A stretch of DNA of 42,471 nt. Source: Pseudomonadota bacterium. Its GTDB lineage: Bacteria; Pseudomonadota; Gammaproteobacteria; Burkholderiales; Gallionellaceae. Within the stretch, counting starts at the first letter, position 1. The number at the start of each line of letters is the position of its first letter. The stretch spans positions 1 through 42,471 of the forward strand of contig JAPLQK010000061.1 of the NCBI GenBank assembly GCA_026399735.1. The letters run 5' to 3'. The translations under genes were made by a program, and so were the position numbers. Below, piece after piece: positions 24,463 to 33,817 of this stretch. Under the pieces are notes generated by a model, which worked only from the letters and a program-made list of their open reading frames with translations, was not told the DNA's origin and searched no databases.

Positions 24463-25956
24463 TTAAAGTTTTTTGACCTGATTTACTGAAACTCGCGTCT
24501 TGGGCAAACCTAAACCAAGAAAGAACTGCTCGGCTGTATTTAAGGCCGATTCCGGTCCTGCAAGATAAACGTCACTTTGAATTATCCGACAATCTTTGTC
24601 AACTATTATTTCAAGTTGTTTTAACAAACTCTCCGCTCGTTTTCCGCTGACTGAACGCAAATCAAAACCGACGACATGTTCTGTATAGTGGAAATTATCC
24701 AGCGCATCAGTCCAGGCCCGCACCAGATTCGGCATATAAATATTATCTTGATTTGATGCGATCCAGTGCAAATGTACAGACCCGGCGTTCAGCGACATGG
24801 CATGTTCGATCAGACTTTTTATCGGCGCAAAGCCGCCATCAAACGCGAAAAAATACAGCGCACGCGGAGACTTCTCATGCAAAATAAATTCTCCCTGCGG
24901 ACCTTCCAGTTCTACGGCTTCATTGCATTTAAGACGCTCAAAAACGTAATCTGAAAACAGGTTGCCGGGTTGACGGCGCAGGTGAAACAGCACGTTACGA
25001 TCATCACAAGGACAGCTGGCAACAGGTAGTTCAGCAGCAAAACTACGACCAACCCGCAAAGTTACACTCTGTCCCGCGAGAAAACGCAAACGCTGGGTAC
25101 GTGGCGTTTGCAGATGAAGCAGAATCATGTCAGCGTTGAGCGGTTCAACCGCTTTCACCTTGGCGGTTATTTGCTGAAAAGGGATGTCTTGTACGCTTCC
25201 TGCAACTGGCGCTTCAAGCTCGACATCACTTACGGCAGTATTGCTGCACAAAAGTATACAACCCTGATTCTTATCATTCTCTGAGATGACAAAATCATGA
25301 TGACGCGTTTTTTTGACCTGCCCGGATACCAATTTCGCCTTGCACAGCCCACAATTTCCGCCGCTGCATCCGTAATTGAGCGGGATACCGGCGCGCATTG
25401 CCGCTTCTAACAATGTGTCCTGACCCTCTACCAGAAAATCGTGACCACTCGGCAACACGGTCACTTGCGCCGCCATCACGCGCAGCATATTGTCTCTGAT
25501 TGCCAAAGGATTACTAAAACCTGGCTCCATTACCTGCGCAACCTCATCTTTAATCCAAAATTTCAGGTTTTCAATCGACACGCTGGAATCAGCCTGGCAT
25601 CCTGTCTCATCAAGTTTGCCGCACAGATTATTAAACAACGCATTAAACTGTTTCACTTGCGACTGGCTGTGAGCCAGAGATTGACTTAATTCTGTAACAC
25701 GGGCGGCAAGTACTTCAACATCAGGCAATGCGCGTTCAAACACACGTTTACCAAAAGCCCGTTCCTTAATCTGGGAAATCCGTTCGATCTCGACAGTGTC
25801 TTCAATTTGAACATCCGGGAAGCATGCAAACAAACTGTCGACACTGACCATTCCATCAAAAGAAACCATTTCTCCGCATTGAATCTTTTTTTGTAACACG
25901 ACCCGTGGAACTCCGACCAATCTCGCAGCCCGTGTCAGGCTCAACAGGTCATTCAT
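24463..25956 (-). CDS. HTH-like/coiled-coil fused to 2Fe-2S ferredoxin and FAD/NAD(P) reductase
   Basis: This 497-aa protein has an unusual N-terminus: residues about 5-45 resemble a helix-turn-helix of the MerR/excisionase type, followed by a helical, probably coiled-coil, stretch to about 120. A plant-type 2Fe-2S domain follows (cysteines near 197, 202, 205 and 237, in CSGGNCGLC and LLCSN), then an FNR-like FAD-binding barrel and NAD(P) domain. The C-terminal part resembles phenol hydroxylase or CDP-glucoseen reductase-type reductases. The ATG at 25956 was chosen over a GTG at 25974 because AGG lies close before it. Whether it binds DNA or only a partner is unknown. Confidence 0.8.
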   Translation of the reverse strand: MNDLLSLTRAARLVGVPRVVLQKKIQCGEMVSFDGMVSVDSLFACFPDVQIEDTVEIERISQIKERAFGKRVFERALPDVEVLAARVTELSQSLAHSQSQVKQFNALFNNLCGKLDETGCQADSSVSIENLKFWIKDEVAQVMEPGFSNPLAIRDNMLRVMAAQVTVLPSGHDFLVEGQDTLLEAAMRAGIPLNYGCSGGNCGLCKAKLVSGQVKKTRHHDFVISENDKNQGCILLCSNTAVSDVELEAPVAGSVQDIPFQQITAKVKAVEPLNADMILLHLQTPRTQRLRFLAGQSVTLRVGRSFAAELPVASCPCDDRNVLFHLRRQPGNLFSDYVFERLKCNEAVELEGPQGEFILHEKSPRALYFFAFDGGFAPIKSLIEHAMSLNAGSVHLHWIASNQDNIYMPNLVRAWTDALDNFHYTEHVVGFDLRSVSGKRAESLLKQLEIIVDKDCRIIQSDVYLAGPESALNTAEQFFLGLGLPKTRVSVNQVKKL

Positions 25957-26008
25957 GGCCTGATCCCGTTTCACTGGCTAAGCTCATTGATTTGTCACGG
26001 ATAATTAC

Positions 26009-27388
26009 TCAGGAATTATGCGGATGAAACCACTGCAACTTTTCACGGAGCTTGACGACACCACCGATGATGATCAGCGTTGGCGCCTGAGGTTTCTCAA
26101 TCGCTGCAAGTCCGGGCAGCGTCGCCAGCGTGCCAGTCACAACGCGTTGATTCTGGGTGGTACCCTGCTGAATGATCGCAATCGGTGTCGAATCAGGCAT
26201 ACCATGATTGACTAGTTCAGTACACAACGTGTCCAGACCGTGCAAGCCCATGTACACCACCACCGTCTGCTTCGGTCTGGCCAACGCATCCCAGTCGAGA
26301 TTCATCGTACCATCCTTGAGGTGCCCGGTGACAAACATGCACGATTGCGCATAATCGCGATGGGTCAAAGGAATACCGGCATAGGATGCAACGCCCGAGG
26401 CGGCAGTAATACCAGGCACCACCTGAAAAGGGATACCTTCAGCAGCCAGTGTCTCGATTTCTTCACCACCCCGACCGAAGATAAACGGATCACCACCCTT
26501 AAGGCGCAGCACACGTTTCCCTTCCTTGGCCAGTCGCACCAGCAATTCATTGATTTCTTCCTGGCGCAACGTATGATCAGCGCGTTTTTTGCCAACAAAA
26601 ATACGCTGGGCATCGCGACGGGTCATATCAACGATAGGTTGTGATACCAGATTGTCGTACACCACCACATCGGCTTTCTGCATCAGTCGCAGCGCACGGA
26701 AAGTAAGCAGATCAGGATCTCCCGGACCCGCACCGACAAGATATACCTCGCCGCGCTGAATATTGTCCTCGTCCGCAAGCATTTGCTGCAGCATCCGTTC
26801 CGCACTGACTTCATCACCGGTCAGAACCTTCTCCGCGACCACGCCATCCAGCGTATTTTCCCAGAAGATGCGGCGCTTGGCCGGATTGGTAACGCGGGTT
26901 TTAACAAGTTCACGGAATCGTTCGGCAAATGCTGCCAGACGGCTGTAATTCTGCGGAATAATCGTTTCAAGCTTGCCGCGCATGATACGCGTGAGTACAG
27001 GCGAAGCACCACCACTGGAAAACGCCACCATCAGCGGCGAACGATCGAGAATGGCCGGCATGATGAAGCTGCAAAGCTCGGGATCATCCACAACATTCAC
27101 CGGAATATTGCGTTCACGCGCCAATTCAGAAACGAGTTTATTGACGATGCGGTCATTGGTCGCAGCGATGATCAGCGTGACACCCATGAGATGCTGCGCG
27201 TCGAAACGAGATTCGATGGCAGTCACATTCGGCAATTTCGCCAGTGCATGATCAATCTCTGGCGCAACCACACGCACCAAGGCGCCGGCCTCCAGCAACA
27301 CGCCCACCTTGCGCTTGGCAACTTCGCCGCCGCCCACCACCAGACACAGCTGAGCTTTGACATTCAAAAAAATTGGTAAGTAATCCAT
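26009..27388 (-). CDS. cysG: Sirohaem synthase CysG (trifunctional)
   Basis: CysG makes sirohaem from uroporphyrinogen III: methylation at C2 and C7, NAD-dependent oxidation and iron insertion. This 459-aa protein has the full length. Residues about 1-200 form the dehydrogenase/ferrochelatase part (Rossmann GGGEVAKRK, 19-27). Residues about 215-459 form the SAM-dependent methyltransferase, with [12 protein letters not shown] and [15 protein letters not shown]. The gene starts 1 base after the DUF4202 stop and lies downstream of dsrN, so it probably supplies the sirohaem of DsrAB. It could also serve an assimilatory sulfite or nitrite reductase elsewhere. Confidence 0.97.
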   Translation of the reverse strand: MDYLPIFLNVKAQLCLVVGGGEVAKRKVGVLLEAGALVRVVAPEIDHALAKLPNVTAIESRFDAQHLMGVTLIIAATNDRIVNKLVSELARERNIPVNVVDDPELCSFIMPAILDRSPLMVAFSSGGASPVLTRIMRGKLETIIPQNYSRLAAFAERFRELVKTRVTNPAKRRIFWENTLDGVVAEKVLTGDEVSAERMLQQMLADEDNIQRGEVYLVGAGPGDPDLLTFRALRLMQKADVVVYDNLVSQPIVDMTRRDAQRIFVGKKRADHTLRQEEINELLVRLAKEGKRVLRLKGGDPFIFGRGGEEIETLAAEGIPFQVVPGITAASGVASYAGIPLTHRDYAQSCMFVTGHLKDGTMNLDWDALARPKQTVVVYMGLHGLDTLCTELVNHGMPDSTPIAIIQQGTTQNQRVVTGTLATLPGLAAIEKPQAPTLIIIGGVVKLREKLQWFHPHNS

Positions 27389-27389
27389 G

Positions 27390-27983
27390 CTATTTGATGG
27401 CTTTCAGGATCAGCGGCACCAGTGCCTCCGGCAATTTTATCTTGCCTGAAAGCGCAAAATCATGTGCGCGAGCAGACATCTTCTGCCATGTCTTCTTGAT
27501 GATCAGTATCCATTTGTCCTCATCATATTCAGGATGACTGCCGGCGAATCCGATCATGTAGTGTTCAATAAACACAAGATCCACGACGTCTTCCATCAAT
27601 TGCGTCTCCGGATTGGTCTTGAGCCCCTTTTTGCTGACGATGGTGCTGACGCGTTCGATCATCTCATCGTCATAGCCCGCTGTCTTCATCAGATTCCCGG
27701 CTGTTGCCGCGTGGAATTTATAAAGCCCGGTACGCCATAGCATGTAACCTGGCTTATCCATCGGAAAATCGCTGCGCGGGCTTTTCCAGCGCTGGATGTG
27801 CTGTGCACGTACCGCGAGCTTTACCGCTTCAGAAGCTTCAGGTGCATAGCGTTCCTGCATATCGGTCATGCGCTGTGCATACAGCAGCTCCTTGGGATAT
27901 TCACGTCCTTCAAATATTTCCTTGTTCGGATCTTCTGAATTAGCTTGATCGAAAGCAGCAATTGCTGCTGAAAAATGTGTCAT
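27390..27983 (-). CDS. DUF4202 family protein
   Basis: This 197-aa soluble helical protein matches the DUF4202 family by its opening [33 protein letters not shown] and YLMWR-type segment (YMLWR), and the C-terminal [10 protein letters not shown]. The HxxRW/ED histidine-aspartate pattern suggests a metal-dependent HD-like fold. DUF4202 genes commonly sit with sulfur-assimilation or sirohaem genes; here it is translationally coupled on both sides (ATGA overlap with dsrN, 1-base gap to cysG). Its biochemical role is not known; a part in sirohaem or sulfite handling is inferred from context. Confidence 0.82.
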   Translation of the reverse strand: MTHFSAAIAAFDQANSEDPNKEIFEGREYPKELLYAQRMTDMQERYAPEASEAVKLAVRAQHIQRWKSPRSDFPMDKPGYMLWRTGLYKFHAATAGNLMKTAGYDDEMIERVSTIVSKKGLKTNPETQLMEDVVDLVFIEHYMIGFAGSHPEYDEDKWILIIKKTWQKMSARAHDFALSGKIKLPEALVPLILKAIK

Positions 27984-29398
27984 TGTATTTTCTCGCTGGA
28001 TTGAAGAGATTCAGAATTAAACAGTTCACGTTGACGCCGGATAAACGCAACGAATCGGGTGGCCCAGTAGCAGCTGCCGATGGTGCGCAGATGGGTATAG
28101 GAGGCAAGCAGGTTGTGCAGCACCAGTCCATCGCGCTCACCGTCTATGCCGTAGCCACGTTCGACATGATATGCGAAGCGACTGTCATCGGGCAGATTTT
28201 CCAGGCTAGAATAATGAAACTCGTGCGCCCTGATTTGCTTTGCAGGTGCATTTGGACGCGGCCAGGGGTGCGTTTCTGTTTCCACAAGATGAACATAACC
28301 GCGTCCAATGGGTTTCTCATGCATTTTCACATCGCCTGGGATCGCACCGACCATCTCAAAAGTACGACCTTGATATTCGATACTGCGCGACAGATACATC
28401 AAGCCACCGCATTCTGCATAGGCTGGCATACCTTGCTCTATCTTCTGCCTGATATCAGCACGCAGCGTGCAGTTAGCTTCGAGCTCAACCGCACAAGTCT
28501 CGGGAAAACCGCCACCGATATACAACGCATCAACAGAAGGCAGGTTTGCATCAAGTAACGTATCGAATGGCACCAGTTCAGCGCCTGCGGACTCCAGCGC
28601 ATCGAGATCATCAGCATAATAAAAACCAAAAGCCCGATCTCGCGCAATGCCAATACGAATTTTTCCTTTACAGGGCAAGGCGATAATCTCGGCCTTGTGT
28701 GCTACGCTTAATTGTTTTATTTTCGATAATTCGAGCAATTTATCCAGATCGACTTGTTCTGCGATCGCGTCGCCAATCTGCTTGATTTTTGCCGTAGCGA
28801 CATGAGATTCATTGCTGGGCATCAGCCCGAGATGGCGCTCAACGATGCTCAGCCGTTCGTCGTGATGGATCGCACCGATTACCGGTACATTGGTATAGTG
28901 TTCGATAACGGCGCGCAATTTGGCTTCATGACGACTACCACCCAGATTATTGAGTATTACGCCGGCAATATTGATATCGCGGTCGAAAGCCTGATAACCC
29001 AGAATCAGCGGTGCAATACCACGCGTCATACCGCGTGCATCAATCACCAGAAACACCGGCAGATCGAGCATCTTCGCCAGAGCCGCATTGCTATTGCTGC
29101 CATCCAGCGCAAGGCCATCGTACAGACCCTTATTGCCCTCGACCAGATTAACTTCCGCACTGTGCCGTGAAAATATTGAGACTACTTCGTCCCGTTCCAT
29201 CAGATACAAATCGAGATTTCTGCAAGATTGTCCGGCAGCCTGAGACAGCCACATCGGATCAATATAATCCGGACCCTTTTTAAAAGGCTGTACGACATGT
29301 CCCCGCGCCTTTAAAGCAGCACACAAACCGATACTGACCATCGTTTTCCCGGAGGATTTGTGTGCTGCAGAAATGAGCATCTGATTCATGGCAGCCAT
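27980..29398 (-). CDS. dsrN: DsrN, sirohaem amidase (cobyrinic acid a,c-diamide synthase-like)
   Basis: DsrN amidates sirohaem to the form bound by oxidative DsrAB, using glutamine. This 472-aa protein resembles CbiA/CobB. An N-terminal P-loop-type ATP site (AAHKSSGKTM, about 11-20) is followed by the dethiobiotin-synthetase-like domain. The C-terminal class I glutamine amidotransferase domain has the catalytic-cysteine region AYAECGGLMYLS. None of the three candidate start ATGs (29398, 29389, 29380) has a clear ribosome-binding site. It overlaps the DUF4202 gene by four bases, and lies 21 bases after dsrP. Confidence 0.9.
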   Translation of the reverse strand: MAAMNQMLISAAHKSSGKTMVSIGLCAALKARGHVVQPFKKGPDYIDPMWLSQAAGQSCRNLDLYLMERDEVVSIFSRHSAEVNLVEGNKGLYDGLALDGSNSNAALAKMLDLPVFLVIDARGMTRGIAPLILGYQAFDRDINIAGVILNNLGGSRHEAKLRAVIEHYTNVPVIGAIHHDERLSIVERHLGLMPSNESHVATAKIKQIGDAIAEQVDLDKLLELSKIKQLSVAHKAEIIALPCKGKIRIGIARDRAFGFYYADDLDALESAGAELVPFDTLLDANLPSVDALYIGGGFPETCAVELEANCTLRADIRQKIEQGMPAYAECGGLMYLSRSIEYQGRTFEMVGAIPGDVKMHEKPIGRGYVHLVETETHPWPRPNAPAKQIRAHEFHYSSLENLPDDSRFAYHVERGYGIDGERDGLVLHNLLASYTHLRTIGSCYWATRFVAFIRRQRELFNSESLQSSEKIQ

Positions 29399-29419
29399 CT
29401 GAAAAATGAATCAGCTGAA

Positions 29420-30622
29420 TTAATCTGCGATATACGGCTTGTCATGCGGCAGGAAATTCAGCACACGCACGCTGATGCTGGTGATGATAAAGGCAATTGC
29501 CAATCCTGAAAGCCCCAACATGAATTCGTAGATCGAAGGATGGTAGCTTGAAATTTGGCCATCACCGAAACTGCTGCTCACTTCATAACCCGGGAAAATA
29601 CTGAGCGGAAATGCCTGACCTCCGATGATGAATACATACAGGAATGCGAAGCCACCCAGCACTACGGCGAGTGAAGCCGCCAGCGCACATTTTTTTCTTC
29701 CCAGTCCCGGCAAATAAATCAGTATTAAAGGCAGGATATTGCCCAATCCGACATAACCCCACCAGAACAAATCAGGAAAGATACCGCCATCGCGCAGAAT
29801 GAAATATTCAAAGCCGATTCTGTTGGCAAAGTACATGTTGGTAAAGTGATAGACAGTGACCATGTACAACGAGGCAAGCACAAATATGCCAAGCAGATGT
29901 TTTTTACGGTCCATGATTGCAGAGTCCAACACCTGTTCGTTCCAGGCATACATCACGGTCTGAACCAAATGAAACACGGCCATTCCCCATGCAAAGGACA
30001 GTATGATAAACATCGGCGGCAACATGGCCGAACCGTAAGCCTGACGCGCAGTGAGAAAGGCAAAAATCAGACCGGTACCTGTTGTCAGAATGAAACGCCA
30101 AACGAACACGGCAACACCTGCCGTTTTCGACCAGATATTCATCCGCTTTTCCATCAATGTCCACAGGTAAACAGCCACCAGTGAGAACAAACCGGAATAC
30201 AACACGATGTTCCACGCAAACACGGACGTGATGTTGAAATTCGTCGCAGCGACAATGATGCGATCCGGCCTGCCCAGATCCAGCATCAGCACGGTCAAGC
30301 CCCCTGCCAGCATGGCAATGGACAACAAACCGGCCAAAGGTGCGCGAACCTTGTAAATTGCCTTACCGAAAACCGACCCGATGGAGGCCACATTCAGCAC
30401 ACCGGAAGCGGCAACGATTAAAAAAATCGCAAATACATGCGGAAGGCCCCAGACAATCTGGTTGTTCATACCGCTGATAATATGTCCGTGCTCTTCCATC
30501 ATATGCACAGCATACATACCCGCCAGAACAAACAGTCCACCGGCTGCCAGCATAAAGTAAAACAGGCGATTCTTGAATCGTGTTGATTCAAGTTTAAGTT
30601 GCGACGTAGTAGATGTCGACAT
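29420..30622 (-). CDS. dsrP: DsrP, NrfD-like quinone-interacting membrane subunit of DsrMKJOP
   Basis: DsrP is the ten-helix NrfD/PsrC-type subunit of the DsrMKJOP complex and exchanges electrons between the quinone pool and DsrO. This 400-aa protein has about ten hydrophobic helices; conserved polar residues appear in helices such as MMEEHGH and LDLGRPDR. The ATG at 30622 was chosen because AAGGA lies 8 bases upstream; a GTG at 30628 that overlaps the dsrO stop is too close to it. It precedes dsrN. Confidence 0.93.
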   Translation of the reverse strand: MSTSTTSQLKLESTRFKNRLFYFMLAAGGLFVLAGMYAVHMMEEHGHIISGMNNQIVWGLPHVFAIFLIVAASGVLNVASIGSVFGKAIYKVRAPLAGLLSIAMLAGGLTVLMLDLGRPDRIIVAATNFNITSVFAWNIVLYSGLFSLVAVYLWTLMEKRMNIWSKTAGVAVFVWRFILTTGTGLIFAFLTARQAYGSAMLPPMFIILSFAWGMAVFHLVQTVMYAWNEQVLDSAIMDRKKHLLGIFVLASLYMVTVYHFTNMYFANRIGFEYFILRDGGIFPDLFWWGYVGLGNILPLILIYLPGLGRKKCALAASLAVVLGGFAFLYVFIIGGQAFPLSIFPGYEVSSSFGDGQISSYHPSIYEFMLGLSGLAIAFIITSISVRVLNFLPHDKPYIAD

Positions 30623-30624
30623 GG

Positions 30625-31341
30625 TCACAGTCCTTGGTAACGGATGCCGGGATTAAGTCCCAAATCAGAGCGCACCTGAGCAGATGCGACGGTGCGTATT
30701 TTCTTGGCAATTTCACTGTCCGGATCGTTCAAATTTCCGAACAAAATGGATTTATTTGAACAAGCCTCGGCACATGCAGGTTGCTGCCCCTTATCGATTC
30801 GATGCACACACATGCTACATGCTTCTACCGTCCCACGGCCTCTCGGCACATCCGGATTCTGATCGTGCAACGGTTCATGAACAAAAGAACGCGCCTTGTA
30901 CGGGCAGGCCATCATGCAATAGCGGCAACCGATACACAAATGTCTGTCGACCAGCACGATGCCATCTGCGCGTTTGAAAGAAGCACCCGTTGGACAAACG
31001 TCAACACAGGGCGGGTGTTCGCAATGCTGGCACATCATGGGCAGAGAAAGGCTATGCCCTCCACTGATGTCCTTAATTTCGATTTTCCTCATCCACTGCG
31101 AATCTGTAGGAAGCGTACCACCGGACAAACCGTTTTCCTTGTTACAGGCGTTCACGCAATCATTGCAACCATCCGCACAACTCTCAGTATTGATCAGCAT
31201 TCCCCATCGCACCTTGGCTGACACCGCTTCGGAATGGCCGTGTGCGACATCAAACAGCAAAAAACCCGGTGCAATAGCAACTGCTGCAACGCCTAAGGAA
31301 GTCTTTAAAAAACTTCTACGCTGGTTCTGGGTGTCATTCAT
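30625..31341 (-). CDS. dsrO: DsrO, periplasmic iron-sulfur subunit of DsrMKJOP
   Basis: DsrO carries several 4Fe-4S clusters linking DsrJ and DsrP on the periplasmic face. This 238-aa protein has a Tat signal (RRSFLK, 8-13) and then cysteine groups CADGCNDCVNAC, CQHCEHPPCVDVC, CIGCRYCMMAC and CSMC...CAEAC, the same ferredoxin plan as ActB2 in this window. It overlaps dsrJ by four bases (ATGA). The Tat signal shows that it folds in the cytoplasm before export. Confidence 0.95.
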   Translation of the reverse strand: MNDTQNQRRSFLKTSLGVAAVAIAPGFLLFDVAHGHSEAVSAKVRWGMLINTESCADGCNDCVNACNKENGLSGGTLPTDSQWMRKIEIKDISGGHSLSLPMMCQHCEHPPCVDVCPTGASFKRADGIVLVDRHLCIGCRYCMMACPYKARSFVHEPLHDQNPDVPRGRGTVEACSMCVHRIDKGQQPACAEACSNKSILFGNLNDPDSEIAKKIRTVASAQVRSDLGLNPGIRYQGL

Positions 31342-31820
31342 TTTGCATTCCTCTGCAACCAGGCACTTTTACGCGTTCCGGAATGGCAGTCAAAACAATC
31401 GATCTTAACTGCCTCATAGCGATGGCACGCGACACAGAAACTGTCATTCCGTGCAATGACGCTATCATCTTTGGTACTGGCATGGCATTCGATACAGTTT
31501 TTAAGGCTGATCTTGTCATCGCGTATACCCTTATGCACGACCTCATCGCGTTGATGCTTCAACAGATGCATGTGATTCTGGCGCATCCACTGCGGATCCT
31601 TCACACACTCTCCACCTCGTCCGATGTCAAGTTTGTAAGGCGTCGTTTGTGCCGCCCAAACTGCAGGAATGCACAACCACAGCAGCGCCAGCACCATCGC
31701 TACACGCGCTAAAACCCGTATGACCAGGTCATATCTCAAAGAACCGCCAGCGATCCCTTGCAGGCAGGTAACCGGTGAATAAGTACGCAACACCGCAGAT
31801 TGATCGCTTTGTAAGTTCAT
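31338..31820 (-). CDS. dsrJ: DsrJ, triheme cytochrome c subunit of DsrMKJOP
   Basis: DsrJ is the periplasmic triheme cytochrome of DsrMKJOP. This 160-aa protein has an uncleaved signal anchor (about 33-57) and three haem c motifs: CIECH (109-113), CVACH (129-133) and CFDCH (142-146). Cys72, shortly after the anchor, stands outside any CxxCH and fits the conserved cysteine proposed to be an unusual haem ligand in DsrJ. It lies 6 bases after dsrL and overlaps dsrO. Confidence 0.95.
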   Translation of the reverse strand: MNLQSDQSAVLRTYSPVTCLQGIAGGSLRYDLVIRVLARVAMVLALLWLCIPAVWAAQTTPYKLDIGRGGECVKDPQWMRQNHMHLLKHQRDEVVHKGIRDDKISLKNCIECHASTKDDSVIARNDSFCVACHRYEAVKIDCFDCHSGTRKSAWLQRNAK

Positions 31821-31826
31821 GCCGCG

Positions 31827-33794
31827 TTACTCACCCAAACCCATTTGAATGTATCCGGTAGGACACACATCCGCGCAAATGTGACAGCCGATACATTTAT
31901 TGTAATCGGTATCAACATAGCGACCCAGCGTGGCCTTAGCTTTTGGCACGCGGAATACGGCAGTTTGCGGGCAATACATTACGCAATTGTCGCATTCAAA
32001 ACACATGCCGCAACTCATGCATCGCTTGGCTTCTGCAACTGCACTTTCCTGGCTCAGTACGCCAAGACGATCTTCAAAGTTACCCAGTGCAGATTGAGCA
32101 TCCAGCGTAACAATATTGCGCTTATTGCGGGCAACGATACCAAAATGCCCCATAAACAGCTTGTCATGCGGAATGACATAACGATCTGAACGATCATCGA
32201 AGTTGTGAATCGCCACGTTTGATTTGTCTGTACCACGCAGCGGCTCATGGGTTTCTTTGACTTCAAGGCCCTTTTCCATCATCTTGCGCATCAGATCAAA
32301 CTGATGCGCATCAATCTTCGGACGTTTTTCCAAATCCATGCCGTTGAGGAAATTATCAATTCCATCAGCAGCAATAGAGCCGTGACCAATTGCAGTTGTC
32401 AGCAGATGCGGTTTGATGATGTCGCCACCGGCAAATACGCCTTCCTGACCCTTAACAAGGTAGTTGCGATCCGTCGTGACTGCGCCCTTACCGTTGTTGA
32501 ATTCTTCAAGACCGGTAAAATCAACAGCCTGACCAATTGCGGACACGATCAGATCAGCTTCAATGTCCTGCTCCGTGCCTTCGATGTTCTTGACTTCAAG
32601 CCTAGGGCCCACCATTTTTGCTTCGCACTGGCAAACACGCAATGCGGTAGCACGTCCATCAGCACCGCGCACGATACCAATTGGCACCAAGGAACCGCGA
32701 ATATGGATACCTTCAGCAAGCGCCTGTTCGATCTCATGCTTATTCGCCTGCATCTTGTCGATATTGAAGATCGACGTCAGCGTCACTTCGGCACCCTGCT
32801 TGACAGAAATTTCAGCGACATCATGCGCCATCTGGCCCGAGATAGCTTGTTCAAAATCGGTAGGCTTGGAATCTTCCAGATGCCCTAAACGGCGTGCGAC
32901 TGTAGCGACGTCGATCGAAGTATCACCACCACCCACGACCACGACGCGTTTACCCACGTGCTGCAAACGACCGTCATTGAATGCCTTCAGGAAAGCAGTC
33001 GCAGTCACCACATTTGGCGCTGCACTGTCTTCAAGCGGCAATGCGCGGCCAGCTTGTGCACCCATGCCCAGAAACACAGCATCAAACTCGCTGCGCAACT
33101 GTTCCAGCGTAATGTCGGTGCCTACACGGCAATTCATGCGTGTTTTGACACCCAGATCGATAATGCGCTTGATTTCAGCATCCAGCACGTCACGTGGCGT
33201 ACGGAAACCGGGAATACCGTAGCGCATCATGCCGCCCAGGAATTCATGATCATCAAATACGGTGACTTCATGACCTTTCAAGGTCAACTGATAAGCACAA
33301 GACAAACTCGCAGGTCCGCCGCCGATTACGGCCACTTTCTTACCCGTCGGTGCCGCATTTGTGCTGAAAGCCAAATTATTGGCAATTGCATATTCGCCCA
33401 GGAAATGCTCAACCGAATTGATACCAACGTGATCTTCCAGTGCGTTACGGTTACAACCTGTTTCGCAAGGTGCCGGGCATACACGCCCCATCACTGATGG
33501 AAACGGGTTTGCTGTCGTCAGACGGCGCCATGCATATTCCTGCCATGACATCGCAGGCTTACCATCTTTTCCGACTGGCGGCTTTTCAGTACCGCGTACG
33601 ATAGACAAATAGCCGCGAATATCTTCTCCAGCCGGACAGCTCCCCTGACAAGGCGGTGTGGACTGAATATAGGTCGGACACTTATGTGTATAACTTGCCT
33701 GGAAAATTTGATCACTCCAGTTACGTACTTTGCTGACACCGTCTTTATAACGGCGAAACGTAATATTTTGGGGCGTTTCTTTAACTTCTGACAT
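31827..33794 (-). CDS. dsrL: DsrL, iron-sulfur flavoprotein NAD(P)H:acceptor oxidoreductase
   Basis: DsrL pairs with DsrAB and transfers its electrons to NAD(P)+ in sulfur oxidisers. This 655-aa protein resembles the glutamate synthase small subunit. The N-terminal Fe-S region has cysteines in PPCQGSCPAGEDIRGYL and CPAPCETGCNR. It is followed by two Rossmann nucleotide sites (VIGGGPASLSCAY and VVVGGGDTSIDVA). A C-terminal ferredoxin region carries CMSCGMCFECDNC and CIGCHICADVC. GGAGG precedes the ATG. The presence of dsrL beside dsrEFH supports the oxidative direction of this Dsr system. Confidence 0.96.
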   Translation of the reverse strand: MSEVKETPQNITFRRYKDGVSKVRNWSDQIFQASYTHKCPTYIQSTPPCQGSCPAGEDIRGYLSIVRGTEKPPVGKDGKPAMSWQEYAWRRLTTANPFPSVMGRVCPAPCETGCNRNALEDHVGINSVEHFLGEYAIANNLAFSTNAAPTGKKVAVIGGGPASLSCAYQLTLKGHEVTVFDDHEFLGGMMRYGIPGFRTPRDVLDAEIKRIIDLGVKTRMNCRVGTDITLEQLRSEFDAVFLGMGAQAGRALPLEDSAAPNVVTATAFLKAFNDGRLQHVGKRVVVVGGGDTSIDVATVARRLGHLEDSKPTDFEQAISGQMAHDVAEISVKQGAEVTLTSIFNIDKMQANKHEIEQALAEGIHIRGSLVPIGIVRGADGRATALRVCQCEAKMVGPRLEVKNIEGTEQDIEADLIVSAIGQAVDFTGLEEFNNGKGAVTTDRNYLVKGQEGVFAGGDIIKPHLLTTAIGHGSIAADGIDNFLNGMDLEKRPKIDAHQFDLMRKMMEKGLEVKETHEPLRGTDKSNVAIHNFDDRSDRYVIPHDKLFMGHFGIVARNKRNIVTLDAQSALGNFEDRLGVLSQESAVAEAKRCMSCGMCFECDNCVMYCPQTAVFRVPKAKATLGRYVDTDYNKCIGCHICADVCPTGYIQMGLGE

Positions 33795-33817
33795 ATCTAT
33801 CTACCTCCAGTAAATTG

